From Tanytarsus gracilentus (Eukaryota > Arthropoda > Insecta > Diptera > Chironomidae): a stretch of DNA of 64,000 bases. The notes under the pieces were generated by a model. The model made no database searches, had not been told where the DNA came from, and saw only the letters and a program-made list of their open reading frames with translations. Below are positions 26,530 to 39,400 of this stretch, piece by piece; the stretch's first letter is position 1; every line of letters starts with the position of its first letter. The position numbers and the translations under genes were made by a program. The stretch is from NCBI GenBank assembly GCA_038502055.1, contig JAXRKN010000044.1:4374001-4438000 (forward strand), in the 5' to 3' direction.

Positions 26530-26631
26530 GATTTTTCACTTTAAATTTCAAATATTGATAAAACATAAAATATTTGATTTAGGGATGTCATGACAACATT
26601 TGAATATTTTTTATGAATAAATTTTTCCGTT
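26530..26631. promoter_or_regulatory. Bidirectional promoter between tektin and CATIP-like gene
   Basis: Only 102 bp separate the tektin ATG (- strand) from the CATIP-like ATG (+ strand), so both 5' UTRs and core promoters must fit here or overlap coding sequence. At 26587-26597 it holds GTCATGACAAC, whose right half (GACAAC) fits the RRNRAC half of an RFX X-box; the left half does not fit well. No TATA box is evident. Confidence 0.6.
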
Positions 26632-28219
26632 ATGTCGAAATATCAAGGATTTGAGGACTTTAAAATTATTAAAAAGTGTGAAAGTAATGAAAAAATTAAG
26701 GAAGTAAAAATTGAAAGTTGCGAAAGTTTTAAAATTCCTGATGGAAATTTTATAGAAAAAGCTAACGACGAAATTTTATATGTTGATGATAAAATTAAAC
26801 TTGAAAATGAGCGTGAAAAGGTTACGGGAAGTGTGGAAAAAGACAAAAAAGTTTTGACAAACATTCAACCGCCAGAGTGCTTCAGTGAATTACCCGCAAA
26901 ATTGAAGCATCAAATTTCACTGCCAATCGACAACATCGAAAAGTTAAGTTTCTATGAAACTTTCATAATATCCAAAGATCCTTCACACGATCTCGGCACA
27001 CGTTCTTGCTATCCGATCATCCCCGACATTCAAAGCATCAACGAAATAGGAAGTTCAAGTATTGTTGTTGAGGAGATGGACGATGGAAATATTTTAATCT
27101 TCGTGACGCAACAAATGTTTGAAAATGGCGAAAGAACCGTGTTGGAAATTCTTTCGGTCATCACGAAGAACTTGAATCTTGTCCACGAGAAAATAATTGA
27201 GAGAAAATGTAGTGAAAAATATCTGAATGTGAGTTTAATTTTTTTTAGAAATTAAAAATAATTTTCCTGGATTTTTGATGTAATTTTTTAAAATTAAATC
27301 CAGGGATCAAAAATTTTAATTAATTAATATTTAAATCGATTTGAAATAATTTCATTATTTAAAATTAAAAAGTTGCAGCCAAAAAATATTAATCCTTGAT
27401 TTAAAATTTTACTGAATTTTTTAATCCGAGCTTTAAATAAAATATCGACTACAAACTCTTTCATTGTATTTAAAAATTAATAAATTCTCGTTCTTATTAA
27501 TTAAGGAGCGATCGCTTCACATCATCGCGACTGATAGTGGGATGACCTTAATAAAATCTCAAACAACAGACGGTAGAAATACGGAACAGTTGAAAGGCAA
27601 TGTGAACTGGACGAAGAAAGGCAATTTTCTCTCAAAAGGTGCAAATGTGATGATTTTACGAAAATTGGTGGACGAAAAATTCGTTGGTTGCGTTCACGCA
27701 TATTGTTGCAATCTTGATGGTGAATTTGCAGTTTCACAGCACATTTTTAATGAAGTTGAAAAATCGAAAGTGTTTGAAAAGTGCATGCAGGTGCAGCGAA
27801 TTGATCAGATTTTAATTTTTGACAATGGAAGGGTAGAAAAAAATTCATATTTTTACTCACCTGAGAGTGGCCGAATGTTGAAGCAAATATGGACGGAAGA
27901 TTTAAATCAAATTCACATAAATCCCTTGTCTGATCTTCCACCAAAAAATTTCAATAAAACTCTCCACGAAAATTGGCAAGATGATCTTGAACTAATGACA
28001 ATGTATCTCGAATATAAAGCGAAGAGAAAAGAAGAACTCAAAACAAAGTTCAACTCGCCATGCGTAAAATCAGCCCTTCACGATTACATAAATTCCCTGA
28101 TTAAATGCAAACCAAAGAGCATAATGAACTTTACAATGGAGTTCATGAGAAAATTAGAACAAGGTGGCAATGTCCAATTGCTCAAAACTTTTGAGCGTCG
28201 CATTCAGCAAAATATATAA
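26632..28219 (+). CDS. CATIP-like ciliogenesis protein with C-terminal RIIa-type docking domain
   Basis: Two exons, 26632-27228 (ends in phase 0 before GTGAGT) and 27506-28219 (acceptor TTAATTAAG), encode 436 residues. The first 90 residues are charged and low in complexity. A globular core follows (FYETFIISKDPSHDLGTR through IERKCSEKYLN and on into exon 2), with beta-rich segments such as DGNILIFVTQQMF. The last about 40 residues (KSALHDYINSLIKCKPKSI, then NFTMEFM) look like the dimerisation/docking fold found at the end of CATIP (ciliogenesis-associated TTC17-interacting protein), which acts with TTC17 in actin-dependent ciliogenesis. The assignment is from memory of the family layout and is moderate. 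The divergent tektin neighbour supports a cilium/flagellum role. Confidence 0.65.
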
Positions 28220-28299
28220 AAATCGCTGATTTTTGTTTGTTGTGGAATAAGAAGTGACTTGATGACGAATTTCAAGTGAAAAATTTTTGGTGCAAGAAA

Positions 28300-28305
28300 A
28301 ATAAA
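28300..28305 (+). promoter_or_regulatory. Poly(A) signal of the CATIP-like gene
   Basis: AATAAA about 80 bp after the stop; a second AATAAA lies at 28365-28370. Confidence 0.5.
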
Positions 28306-29145
28306 TTTGAGACCGAAATTTAATTAAAATTTAACGGATTTTTTAACTAATTTTCAGAGATGTCAATAAAATATGAATTTATTAATTTGATCACAAATTT
28401 TATCTCAACGTTCGTTAATTTTTTAAAACTCTCAAAAAATAATTTTCGGTTATAAAAATCATATTTTTTCAACATCATCCCTTACAGTTTCCAATCTTAC
28501 ATGCGCAGAAAACCACACGAAAAAGAGAAGGGTTGAAAAGTGCGAGTGGGTGTGCTCAAATCACACAGCGAAGGGGAAATCGAAACACTTGACTTCAACA
28601 GTGATTTTAATTGGAGCACAATCATTCTACTGCTCCGCTTCGAGCACCATTTTTACTCCACACAGCAACAGCTATTTGTCATTGTATAGACGACTGTGAG
28701 CTGTATTGTGTAGCGACGATTATGCATGGGAAGATCCTCGGGTAGAGAAGAAAAAAAATACACATTTACAAATATATTGGGGAGCGACGAGGAAATTTTT
28801 CCTCAATTGACTTTGAGTCGCGAACGAGTGCGGACGTCTTTAAGAATTTCTCTTGTCGCTTATCAAATGGACTGATCTGAAAGTGAAATAATTTAAAGGA
28901 TTTCAAGCGATGTCCTAAATTTTTTCAAAGATAAAAAAAAATAATGAAAAAAAATTGTGACACATAAAAAATTCCGCTAAGGGGATTAAAAAAATTATTT
29001 GTGAGAAAAAGTTACTGTGCAATTAAAGAGAGGATTAAAAGTGAACTCTGGTGGTGTTAAAAAAATTAATGCCGGAAAAACTCACAAAATAAAAGAGAAA
29101 AATATTTAAATTTTTTGTTACAATTTAAAAAAAGTTTAATAAACA
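28306..29145 (+). promoter_or_regulatory. Upstream region and 5' leader of traffic jam
   Basis: About 840 bp without coding sequence. The stretch 28500-28860 is clearly GC-richer than its surroundings (for example TCGCGAACGAGTGCGGACGT near 28820-28840) and is the most promoter-like part. From about 28880 to the ATG it is an A-rich leader, with no acceptor needed because the gene reads in one exon. Confidence 0.45.
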
Positions 29146-30480
29146 ATGGACGAGCAGCACTTAGCCGATGAATATGTGCAAGACTTTGTGTTGAGTCATT
29201 TGGAAGCGGCAGAGGCAGCTGCTGCTGCTCAACAACAGCAACAACAAATACAACAACAACAACAACAACAGCAGCAACAAAATGTTAAGCGTGAAGAATC
29301 AACACCACCGACATCAAAAATTTGGACCCATCCACCTACACCGGGAGCTCCTGCTCAACCCACTGAAACTAACAACAATGTATCGACACTTAAAGTAAAA
29401 TCAATCACTTCCGGTCCTGGTGTGTGGTATCATAATGACGATAGAAAAATGCATCCAGTCTCACCTCCATCAGCGATGGACACTTATCCACATCCACCCA
29501 CTCACGGTCAACCCACAATTATTTCTCCGCCGGTGAATGGAGCGCCTAGCACTCCGCCCGAAACACCACCGGTAGGTTCACCAGCTCAACACTATCCTGC
29601 TTATCCTCCCACACATCAATATCGACAGTCAGGCAGCAGCATATGCGATGACATGATGTTCTTACCGCATGCAATTACTCGAGGAGAGCAGCCGTTGGAT
29701 TTGCGTCCACTAAATTACCACATGCATGAGCCTCATGATTGGGAGCGTAAAGATAATGTCAACGGTCCACTGCCTTTTATGTCATCGGGCCCAAATGGAC
29801 TCAATCCAAATTCGCCCGCTGCTTACGCAATTCCACACGGCTACTTGACACAGCTCGATCACAGTGCGTTAAATATTCACCATCAACAGTCGCTTCATAG
29901 TCATGCACATCTTCACGCTTCGAGTGTGGTGGGAAGTTGCAATGGACCCAGTCATCACCGTCCACACTCAGTTGGATCGGCATCGACAATGTCACCTCGA
30001 TTGCCGCATCATCACAACAGCAGTTTGCATCATAATCGTGGTGAGAGTGCGAGCAGTTCGAGTAGTACTGGAAGTAGCTATCATGGACCATTCAAGACGG
30101 GTCCGGCCGACGATATCGTAAACGATGAGCTTCTAATGTCGTTGACAGTGCGCGAATTAAATAAGCGACTTCACGGATATCCGCGCGAGGAGGTTGTTCG
30201 ATTGAAGCAGAAAAGGCGAACACTCAAAAATCGTGGCTACGCACAGAATTGCCGCAGCAAGCGACTCCAACAGCGACACGATCTGGAGATCACCAATCGT
30301 AATTTACATGTTGAGTTAAAGAAAATGCAAATGGATTTAGCTCGTGTTTCACAGGAACGCGATCAGCTCAAGCAGCGTTTGCAGTTACATCAGAATGGCA
30401 CTGCGGTTCCGAATAATGCTCGAAATGGCCAGCAAGACTTACACTCCGACGGTCACTCATCGCCCGAGTTCTACCTATGA
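29146..30480 (+). CDS. tj: Large Maf bZIP transcription factor (Traffic jam)
   Basis: One uninterrupted 444-residue exon with start context AACAATGG. The N-terminus (EYVQDFVLSHLE) corresponds to the Maf minimal activation region and is followed by poly-Ala and poly-Gln. A Pro/Ser/His-rich middle follows. The Maf extended homology region runs from about 327 (DELLMSLTVRELNKRLHGYP), the basic region at 355-378 contains the invariant Maf tyrosine (KNRGYAQNCRSKR), and a leucine zipper follows to about 415. A PLDLRP motif at 183-188 resembles a CtBP-binding site. In flies Traffic jam controls gonadal somatic cells and some neurons and glia, binding Maf recognition elements in the nucleus. The long empty region downstream may be its regulatory domain. 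Confidence 0.95.
   Translation: MDEQHLADEYVQDFVLSHLEAAEAAAAAQQQQQQIQQQQQQQQQQNVKREESTPPTSKIWTHPPTPGAPAQPTETNNNVSTLKVKSITSGPGVWYHNDDRKMHPVSPPSAMDTYPHPPTHGQPTIISPPVNGAPSTPPETPPVGSPAQHYPAYPPTHQYRQSGSSICDDMMFLPHAITRGEQPLDLRPLNYHMHEPHDWERKDNVNGPLPFMSSGPNGLNPNSPAAYAIPHGYLTQLDHSALNIHHQQSLHSHAHLHASSVVGSCNGPSHHRPHSVGSASTMSPRLPHHHNSSLHHNRGESASSSSSTGSSYHGPFKTGPADDIVNDELLMSLTVRELNKRLHGYPREEVVRLKQKRRTLKNRGYAQNCRSKRLQQRHDLEITNRNLHVELKKMQMDLARVSQERDQLKQRLQLHQNGTAVPNNARNGQQDLHSDGHSSPEFYL
29218..29280 (+). repeat. CAA/CAG trinucleotide repeat in traffic jam
   Basis: A mixed CAA/CAG tract encoding a poly-Gln stretch (interrupted by one Ile) directly after a GCT-coded poly-Ala. It is in frame and likely length-polymorphic. 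Confidence 0.85.
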
Positions 30481-33400
30481 CGTCAGAGGCAATTGGATCG
30501 ACAACAACCGCCACCGTGGATTGGACGATTTTGAAGATCCTTAAAGACGTAACAAAATTATTTCTGTTAAATATTTTATTATTTTTTAAAAAAAGTTAGA
30601 TTTAAAATGCTCACATTTCACTGCATTCATTAAAAATGACACAAATTGGCTCAGAATTCAAGTTCATATTTAAAATGTGCAACACAAACTGTCTTCCGTG
30701 TGAAATTTTGATTCTTTACCATTATTCATTTCCATAATGAGCCAAATATGACGCGCAAAATGACATAATTTAATTATTTTTTTTATTTCATGTTTTTCAT
30801 TTTTTAATTTATGAAAATTTAAAAACTTTTTCTGGCTGTTGTAAGTTACAAAATAATTTTTTAAACAGAAAATAGTTCTTTAATTTTTCAGTTTTAAAAT
30901 TTATTTTTGAGCTTTTTTGAAGGCTATTGAGGATGATTTAAAAAATTGCATAAAAAGAGGAAAAATTTAAAACATTTCTAAATTCCAAAGTTAAGTTTTT
31001 TTCTAATTCATAAAAAAGATGTGCATCAAATTTAACTTAATACAAGTAAATGAAATTAAATCCGACGTGAAATCAACAGTCAAATAAAAGGAAGTTCGGA
31101 TAATTTTTATTCCTGATTTTTTTAAAGAATTATCAAGTCAATTTTTGTCTTATGATTTGGATCTTTGATATAATTAATTAAAAATATCTTGCAGAGAAAA
31201 AATTTGAAGCGAAAATTAAAATCAAAAATTTGGTTCAAGTCCTAAAAATTCAAATTATGAAGTTGTTGCTAGGAATGAATTTTTTTTGTTTGAAAATAAT
31301 TTAATCAAAATTTCCTCATTGGAGTCCTCAAAAGCTTTTAAAATATACCGAATTAATTAATTCATTAATTAAATTTATCCTTAAGTCCTCAAAGATCATC
31401 GATAATGATCCCAATTATTGTGCACTCAACCAGCTTATGTTAAATTATTTTTCAAAAACTCCCACACTGCAATTTGACGCAAATCTCGAACCATAAAAAA
31501 ATAAACATTCAAATGAATGAAGCAATTTTACGGTTAGATGTCGGCTAGTAAATAAGAAGTTCAAATTACAAAGCCGTGTGGGATAAATTTTCCACAAACA
31601 TCAAGTCTGGAGATGCAAAATGAGAGTGTAATAAACTTGGCAAGTGTTGATGATGATGGTTGTGACAGAGATTTGATCTCCGTTGGCTTTTTTCACTCGA
31701 CAAGTTCAATATCAGTAAATGCAATATAAAAAAGGATGCAACATTGTAGGGCAACAAAGTGGTCCCTTATCATCACTCATGCCTGCACTCTCTCGCTATT
31801 GATCATTAATGAATTTCTAAATCTATCGTTTTGATAACCTCGAACAAAGTTGCAATTGTTTAAGTTCATTAATAATTATTTTATAGTTTCTAAGTGACAA
31901 CCGGACAAAAGTTGTTGATACAAAAAAAATGGTTGTGTATTTTTTAATTCATTCCGAAAAAAATATTTTTAAATTTTTTAGTTGTTAAATCATAAAACGG
32001 GCTCATGAGCAATATTAAAAAATTTAGTCGTTAATTTTTTATTTTTAAGTTAAATTTAAGGGTGGAAAATTTTAGTGAGAAAAGGCTGAACTTTAAGAAT
32101 GGTTTAAAAAATTTTCACCTCTTGAATATTTCGAAAAATTTGCTTGAATTTTAATTTCTCACTTTACACATTTTTTAATTTTGAAAAATTCCGTTAAATT
32201 TAACAAAAAATTTAAAATTCAACCAAATTTTTCACAACCCCAAAAATACAAAGCAAAAATTTCTCATATAAAAATCTGTAAATATTAAAATGTAAAAATC
32301 TTTCTCAGTTCTTAAATGAAATAAAAATCAAATCGTTTTAAAATAAAAAAATATTTTTTCTTATCAATTGAATACTTAACGAGGACGCAACAGGATGTCA
32401 AGCAATTAACATCCATTTGACAATTTTCTTTCAGATCATCATGTATGTGTCAGCTCGTGCCATTAAAGTGACATTTTTTACGAGATGTTTTTATGTCTGA
32501 CCGGCGAGTGCCGAGAACTTCTGTTTTCTCTCTCATCAGCGATAAAAGTTCAAGTCTGATAAGCACGGTAGTAACTTTAAAAAGTCTCAACAGAAAAAAG
32601 ATATGAAATGAAATCGCTTCATTGACTCAACTCGACATTGTATATGGGGGCATTAGATTTCGTCAAAGAGGCGACAAAAATGAGAAAATCTAATCATGAT
32701 GGAATCTTGGAAAATGGTGTTGTTTTGTTGTAGCTCGACGGAATATAAAATTTCCACACATCTTCAAACAAAATCGTGATGCTGGTGGATTTTTTCGTAC
32801 AGTGTAACCTAAATGTTATTAATGGATTTGAAAATATAAAATACGTTAAAAAATATTAAATTTGAAAATAATAATTGTTAAACTTTAAATTATTTCTTCT
32901 AAAATATTAAAAATTCTTCTCACATTTTTAGACCTCACTGTATTAATTTTATTGTGTGTCCGATCTCGCCTATCGATATCCCAAAAAAAATTAGTATTCT
33001 CCGTACGAACTGTAAACAATCTAATTTCACAAACTTTCTTGTATCACAATCTCTTCTTACTTTTATTGTTTTCAATTTTTATTTACGATTTTTATTGTCA
33101 CACAAGCGTGAGTAGCAAAAAAATATCTAAAACAAATGAAACAAGAAACAGAGAAAAAAAATCATCCATACGGCAAAAAAAGATTGTTTACGTTGATAAT
33201 AAGAGACGCTGTGATGAGGGATGTGTTGTTTACTTTTAACTTAGGCATTAGATTGCGATAAAGATGTTTGAAGAATCATCTGATTTCGTTGATGATAATC
33301 AAAGCGAGGCTCCTTCTTGTTTTACAGTTCAAAGGCGCCTAAATTTGATCGAGTTGAGGATGAGATGGTGGATTGAGAGATTAGAGTAGAGGAGGGAAAC

Positions 33401-36400
33401 TTATTTTATCCGAATTGTATGCTTTTTAGCCCCTTTGGATCTAAATTTTAATTTTTAAAGCGTCGAAAAATTTCTTAAGCATTAAGAAATAATTTTAAAA
33501 ATCCAAGAATTTTTTAAAATTTTTAGATGATTTCAGAATTAATTTTTAATACATAAATATTCTATAAAGTCATTAAAAACATTTTTGAGATATTTAAAAT
33601 TTTAATTTGTTTTTTATAATTTTTTTAATCCAAAAATCCATTAAAAATTTAAAAATAATGCAAACCGCAGGACCTTGAAAAGCCAAGCCGAAAGCGACAT
33701 CAGCACAACTGATGAAGTTGAGAAATTCACAAAGCAAGTTTCAAGACTCTTCTTTTTCCATTCCGCGAAATTATTACAGCAAGAGATATCGAGTTACATG
33801 CGACAGCTCTTTTTCACATTTTTCTTCTTCCTGGTATGAGGTCACACATAACATGAATGACATTAATTGTAGGTCATGAAAAAAAAGTTGACATGTGCAT
33901 GAGCGTCGTGATTAGGGACTTCAACAACTTAACACACTGATTAGCATCGTCATGTGATTCGCTATGCTGGGATTTCATTAAAAATTCTTCATCAATCTCA
34001 AAAGTCGACGAATTGAGCCATAAAATCAGTAAAAATTTTATTACATCGAAGGAGGAAAAAAATTGCGTAACAAATTTTTCATTTCGTGCGTTGAGCGAGG
34101 GAGAGGACGAAAAGAGGCGTGGTTTACCCATCAAAATAATAATTTTTCCTCGAGTAGCGGCTGCTGTACAAATGTAAGGGGAAGAAAGTGAAAACTTTTT
34201 TTGCCGTGTTTGTTTAAGGTGCGAAAGAATTTCTTATCACTCGATCTTGCGCTCTGCTTTGACTTTATTGAGATGACGCGCGAAGCTAATTAAAATCTCA
34301 ATCGCGACTCGATGAACTTTTTATAAGCGCATCCGACTGCTGATGGTGGCAAAAATTCCAATTTATTATTTTTTAAACGAAAAAAGCTTGATTAAAGTGC
34401 ACAAAATTGAGCGTTTCATGCATAAAATTCGTGCCAATGAACTTTCAATGCTCCATTTGCAGAAAAAATAATGTTTTCGATTCGATTTTATGTTGCGCAA
34501 AACGATTATGGCCAGAAATAGCTTTAAAGTGATATTAATGCTCGATTTAAATGCAAAGTGACGACACCCCCATCATAAGTCATGATTATTTCCCTGCAAA
34601 TGGTCATTTGTATGATAAAAAACTCTCGCACTCCCTTTATCTCATCCAACTTGACCATCTCACATCGTTACACACTCGCTTTCTTCTATTTTTTGTGTGT
34701 GCGGTTAATAAAAATCAGCATCATCCCTTTTTTATACACATATCCGACATGTGTAATTCCCCTTTAATAATTTTTTATGGTGTAACACACCGTCCACACA
34801 TAATGTAATTTTTGCATATCTAAAACATAAAGGCAATGTGGTGTTAAGGCCATAAAGAAAGAATCTTGTTAAAATTGTAACTAACGCTTGACCGCATTGA
34901 GTAAAAAAATGGATTATTGTTATAGATGAAATGTCCCAGATGAAAAAATGAGAGCGAGAAATTTTTATAAAATAAATTAAACACTTTAAAAAATTTGCTA
35001 AACGTTTTTAAAACAAGAATTTAACTTAAATTTAAATAATTATAAAAACCTAAGGTTCTCACCCCTGACTCAATATTTAATATTTGCGAATCAAAAAAAA
35101 TAATTTCTCTAAATTAAAATAAATAAACTAATTCCTCTAAATTAAATCCCAATTGCTAAATTTCCCTTCAAAAAAATTCCAAACTGGTTCAATCACACGA
35201 AACTTCTTACGAACAAATTTTTCATGGGCAACTAGAGAGACATTTTATAGAGTGTGGTGAATGAAAAATCGATAGTTTTCATTAGATTCCCGCAAAGTTC
35301 TTTCATCTCTCTCTGTGGAAGATTTAAAGCCCCGGAAGACTGAAAAGAAGTCACATACTATAGCAGATCAATAAGTCTGCTTCATCAAATTTCTTACTGT
35401 TGATTTCCCTGAGAGTGAATTTCGTAATAGAAAAGTGGCTCAAAAATGATCTTACGTCGGCAAAAATGTGTGGCAGCAAAATTATGCACACTAAAATTCC
35501 CTTTCAATCGTCCTCGGGCACCTGAAACTCGTGTCAGCAAATTTCGGGAGTTCGAGTCAGTGAGTCAGGAATGAAAGTTTTTTTTGCCAAAATTTAAGAC
35601 TTTAACAGATGATTTTGACACGTGAGTTTTCAGAGGAAATAAATGTTCATTGACTTCCATTTTGCAATGTGACTGAGAGATTGCAATTGACCTCTCTCGT
35701 GTGTTTATGAGGCTGTGTTTAGTTTATAAACAATTCCGCTCACTGTACGGCAATAAATAGAATTTAAGTTCTCTCGCATGCATCGCGTGAGTGAAAAAAT
35801 TGTGAGATTTCTGATAATAACGAAAAGTTTTATGGGAATTTTAAAATATAAATTATAAAAACTATTTTTAAAAAAATAATTGATAAATTTTAAAAATTGT
35901 GTTAAAATTTCCAACCCTTTGACACTTTCACCCCTAACCCTCTGCATCGCAATTTAACATGGCGAAAATTAAGTGTATATTAATTTTAACAAATTTTATT
36001 TATGAGCTTTAAAACGTTTTGTCTGGTATCAATTTCCTCTCTTGATACTTTTCCTCCCCCTAAGTAATATTTTTCAACCCCTATACAAAGTTTTTTCTTC
36101 GTCGCGATTATAATCTCACTTTATATTGAATCACATATAAAATTATTGTTGTCTTTTATACATTTATGGATTTATGACTTGTTGTTGCCAATAAATTTTA
36201 TCATCGCGAAGTTTATTGAACTTTAATTTTTTTTTCGCGGGTATTCGAAGTTGAAAAATTGCTAAATAATCAGATGCATATGTGTCAAATTAAACGTGAC
36301 TTAAACAGTTTAATTATGCCTCATCAAAAATGTTGAACTGTGGAAATTTACGGTGATGATAAAATTGTCAGTTGAGGGAGGATAAGAAAATGACAACTTA

Positions 36401-39400
36401 ATAATTATTAAAATAAATAAATTTCAATTTTAATTCGAAAGGAAGATGAAATTATTAAGATATGCGGGTTTGACGTAAAGTATGATTTAAGCTTCCTTTT
36501 AAACTCCTTGAAAAGGTCTTTTGAAAAAGAGAATTTCTTCTTTGATAACCTAAATTGATTTCGGTAAGGATTAAAAAGAAAATTTTTGAGGGTAAGAAAA
36601 ATTTAAGATTCGAGGGTTGGAAATTTTTAATAATTAAAAAAACGTTAAATTTTTTTTGCTGAAAGTCATGATTTCAACATTAAATTTTTTGTGATTTAAA
36701 ATTTAAAAAATAAAAATTCTTTGAAGCTTTTCTCTTTCTCTCAATTTCTCATTACTTGAATGCCTTTCTTCAATCCTTAAGAAAACCAAACAGAGAAAGA
36801 AAAGTAATTTGATTCTCACAAAACATTTCTCAGTTATAAATTTATCTTATTAGGAAATCTTTTCAATCTGCAATATCCGGTTTTATGAAATATTTCCATT
36901 TATTTCTTATAATTCCATATGCTTTATACATTTTCTGCTCGATTAACTTGAATTGATATTTAGAGGATATTTTTCTGGTACATGAAGAAAAAAAGTTATT
37001 TGATAGCGAAAAATATATGAAGCGAATGAGTTTAGTTAGAGATATTGAGGTTCGATTTATTGAGCTATGAAAATAGAAGCAGAAAAAAATTTATTTTTTA
37101 AATAAAAATTGTTTTCTATATTTTTTTATTTTTTTTTAAGGATTATCTATTAACTTTCACTTCTCACCCACTCTCATGAAAAAATTCAAATTCTTCCTCC
37201 AACACGATTTTAAATAAATGAGGGTCGCTTGCACACAAATCACTTCCCTCCTACACTCCTAATTTTCTAAATAAGGGTGAGTTCATTAAATTAAAATAAT
37301 GCCTTTAAAATGTGAATTACTCGGCATGTTTTTGTGATGTGATAACAAGTTGACGCGTTAAGCGATGAGACCACGCTAAAGATGTGACTCTTAATTGAAT
37401 CATCAAGTCATTAAATGACTTTCAAATTCCCTCACTGTGAAGCCATTAAGAAATTTCCAAGCAAATGATCTGACATGAAATTTTCTTGGGAGATAAAAAT
37501 TTTAATCATGAAAATTGAGGATAAAAAAAACTTTTTCAATTGAAGCAATGGCACAAAATAATCCCTCGGAAAACTTTTTTTTCAATAAAGATAAAGCGGC
37601 AGCAGTAGTGGACATTCAAAATCTGTAACATATTGACGGCAGTTCTGTGTGTTGCGTGGAAGAAGCCAATATCACAAACAAAGAAATGGCCATAAATTTC
37701 ACCTAATAAATTTTATTCCGATACATTTCGCATTTTTTCCTCTTTGTTACAGAGTGAAAGAATTGCAAGCGGGAGGATGGAAGGCAATAAATAAATATCG
37801 ATAAATTTTGTCCCTTAATCATGTCTTTTTAATCTAAATGTGTTCTGTTTTTTATACACAGAGAGAGTTGTGCGTATGGTGGACCCTGACCATGGTCGGA
37901 AATTGCAAAAGAAAAATTTAACGAAAATTTTAAAAATCGCTGAACAAAAAATAAATTTCTAAATTTTAAACTATTCATTTGCGACCTCGACCGTCTCTAT
38001 TTTTTATGTACAAATCTTTTTATTCAATTTCAATAAATATTTTCCTCTCTCTATTTTTTTTTCGGCGAACAGGAAGAACATAATGTGGGCGAATTGGACA
38101 TTCACTATCATCATAAAAAGGCAATAAAAAACATCAATGTTATAAATTAAATCGAAAGATGGCAATCGGATGCCAGAGACGATGAAAAATTTTCAATTTC
38201 TCAAACTTAAAGTTCACCGACTTTTTTTGTCGATCGATGACGACATGAGACAGACACAGAAAAATCAGCTGAGTGCATTAAAAGCAAAAAAATCATGATT
38301 CACCACAATTTTCGCATTCATCGATTAATCAACAGCAAAAGAGAAATTCCTCGGGATCTCAGCCTTTTTTTCAAGGACGCAGCACAGCAAAAATTTCTCA
38401 TTCCCTCTTCCTATATGTGTTCCAACTATTAGCTGATGCTGCCGAAAAAAGGAAAATCTTGATTTAGCATTTTGCTATTGACGTGCACTTTTGTGCTTGT
38501 TGCGTTCGAGTCATTCTCTAGTCTGGGACTTTGATGTAATGACGATGACTTTGTGTGTGTGAGTGTTAAAGTGTTAAGTCATCAGAAAAAAATTTTCACT
38601 ATCAATTTTTCATTTTTCATCGCCCTCACACAACTTTTTCTGTGTGTGTCAAGTGGCACATTGCACTTGCCTCGACCTTTGGCATCCCCTCAAACTAAAT
38701 TTCGATTGATTAATGAGCAAAATTTTCAAGGTTCTTATGGACGATGAGGATTTACTAGTTGAGGGTTGACACAACAGCAAACAACATTAGATAAATTAAT
38801 TATAATTAAACGAAATTGTTGCGAAAAACTTTTCTGCTAAATAATAATTTTCCATGATTAGCATTTTATTTGCACTGCATTAACATAAAATTCGTAATAA
38901 TTGAAATGTTTTTTTGGTGAACTGTGAAAAGGGTTAATTTAAAGCAAATATTGACTACCTTCACTTGCTTGCTGATGCTCGCATGCCATTAGTGTAATTA
39001 ATTTGTTTTCAATAATGAGTTGATTCTTTTTTATGCTGCGGAGAGAGCGAGAAAGTTTTTAATGATGTTCAAATATGATGAGATGGAAATTTTATCAGAT
39101 AAGAGATTAGAAGTTGAGTAATTAGTGGATGAAATTATTTAATTGTTGGCTAAATTTGAAAATTAAGAAATTTATCATAAAATATTAAATCATTTTTCTC
39201 AAAATTCTTTTCATTTTTCCTCAATCCTGTTCGAATAAAACAAAATGTTGTAAAATATAACAAAACACGAAAAAATGTATCTCAATTTGATTGCTTACGC
39301 TTGTAGCTGGGATGAGATGCGACTGGTGGTCGTAAAAGTCATTTTACCTTAACTCGAATAGGGTTTGGCATCAATTTATTTTCCGAACAGTTTTTTGTCT

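Noticed and set aside
26587..26597. A full RFX X-box in the tektin/CATIP promoter
   Set aside because: Only the right half-site fits the consensus, so it is reported just as a possible half-site.
37886..37903. Palindrome GACCATGGTC in a GC-rich patch, a possible transcription-factor site
   Set aside because: A single 10-bp palindrome is expected by chance in a window of this size.
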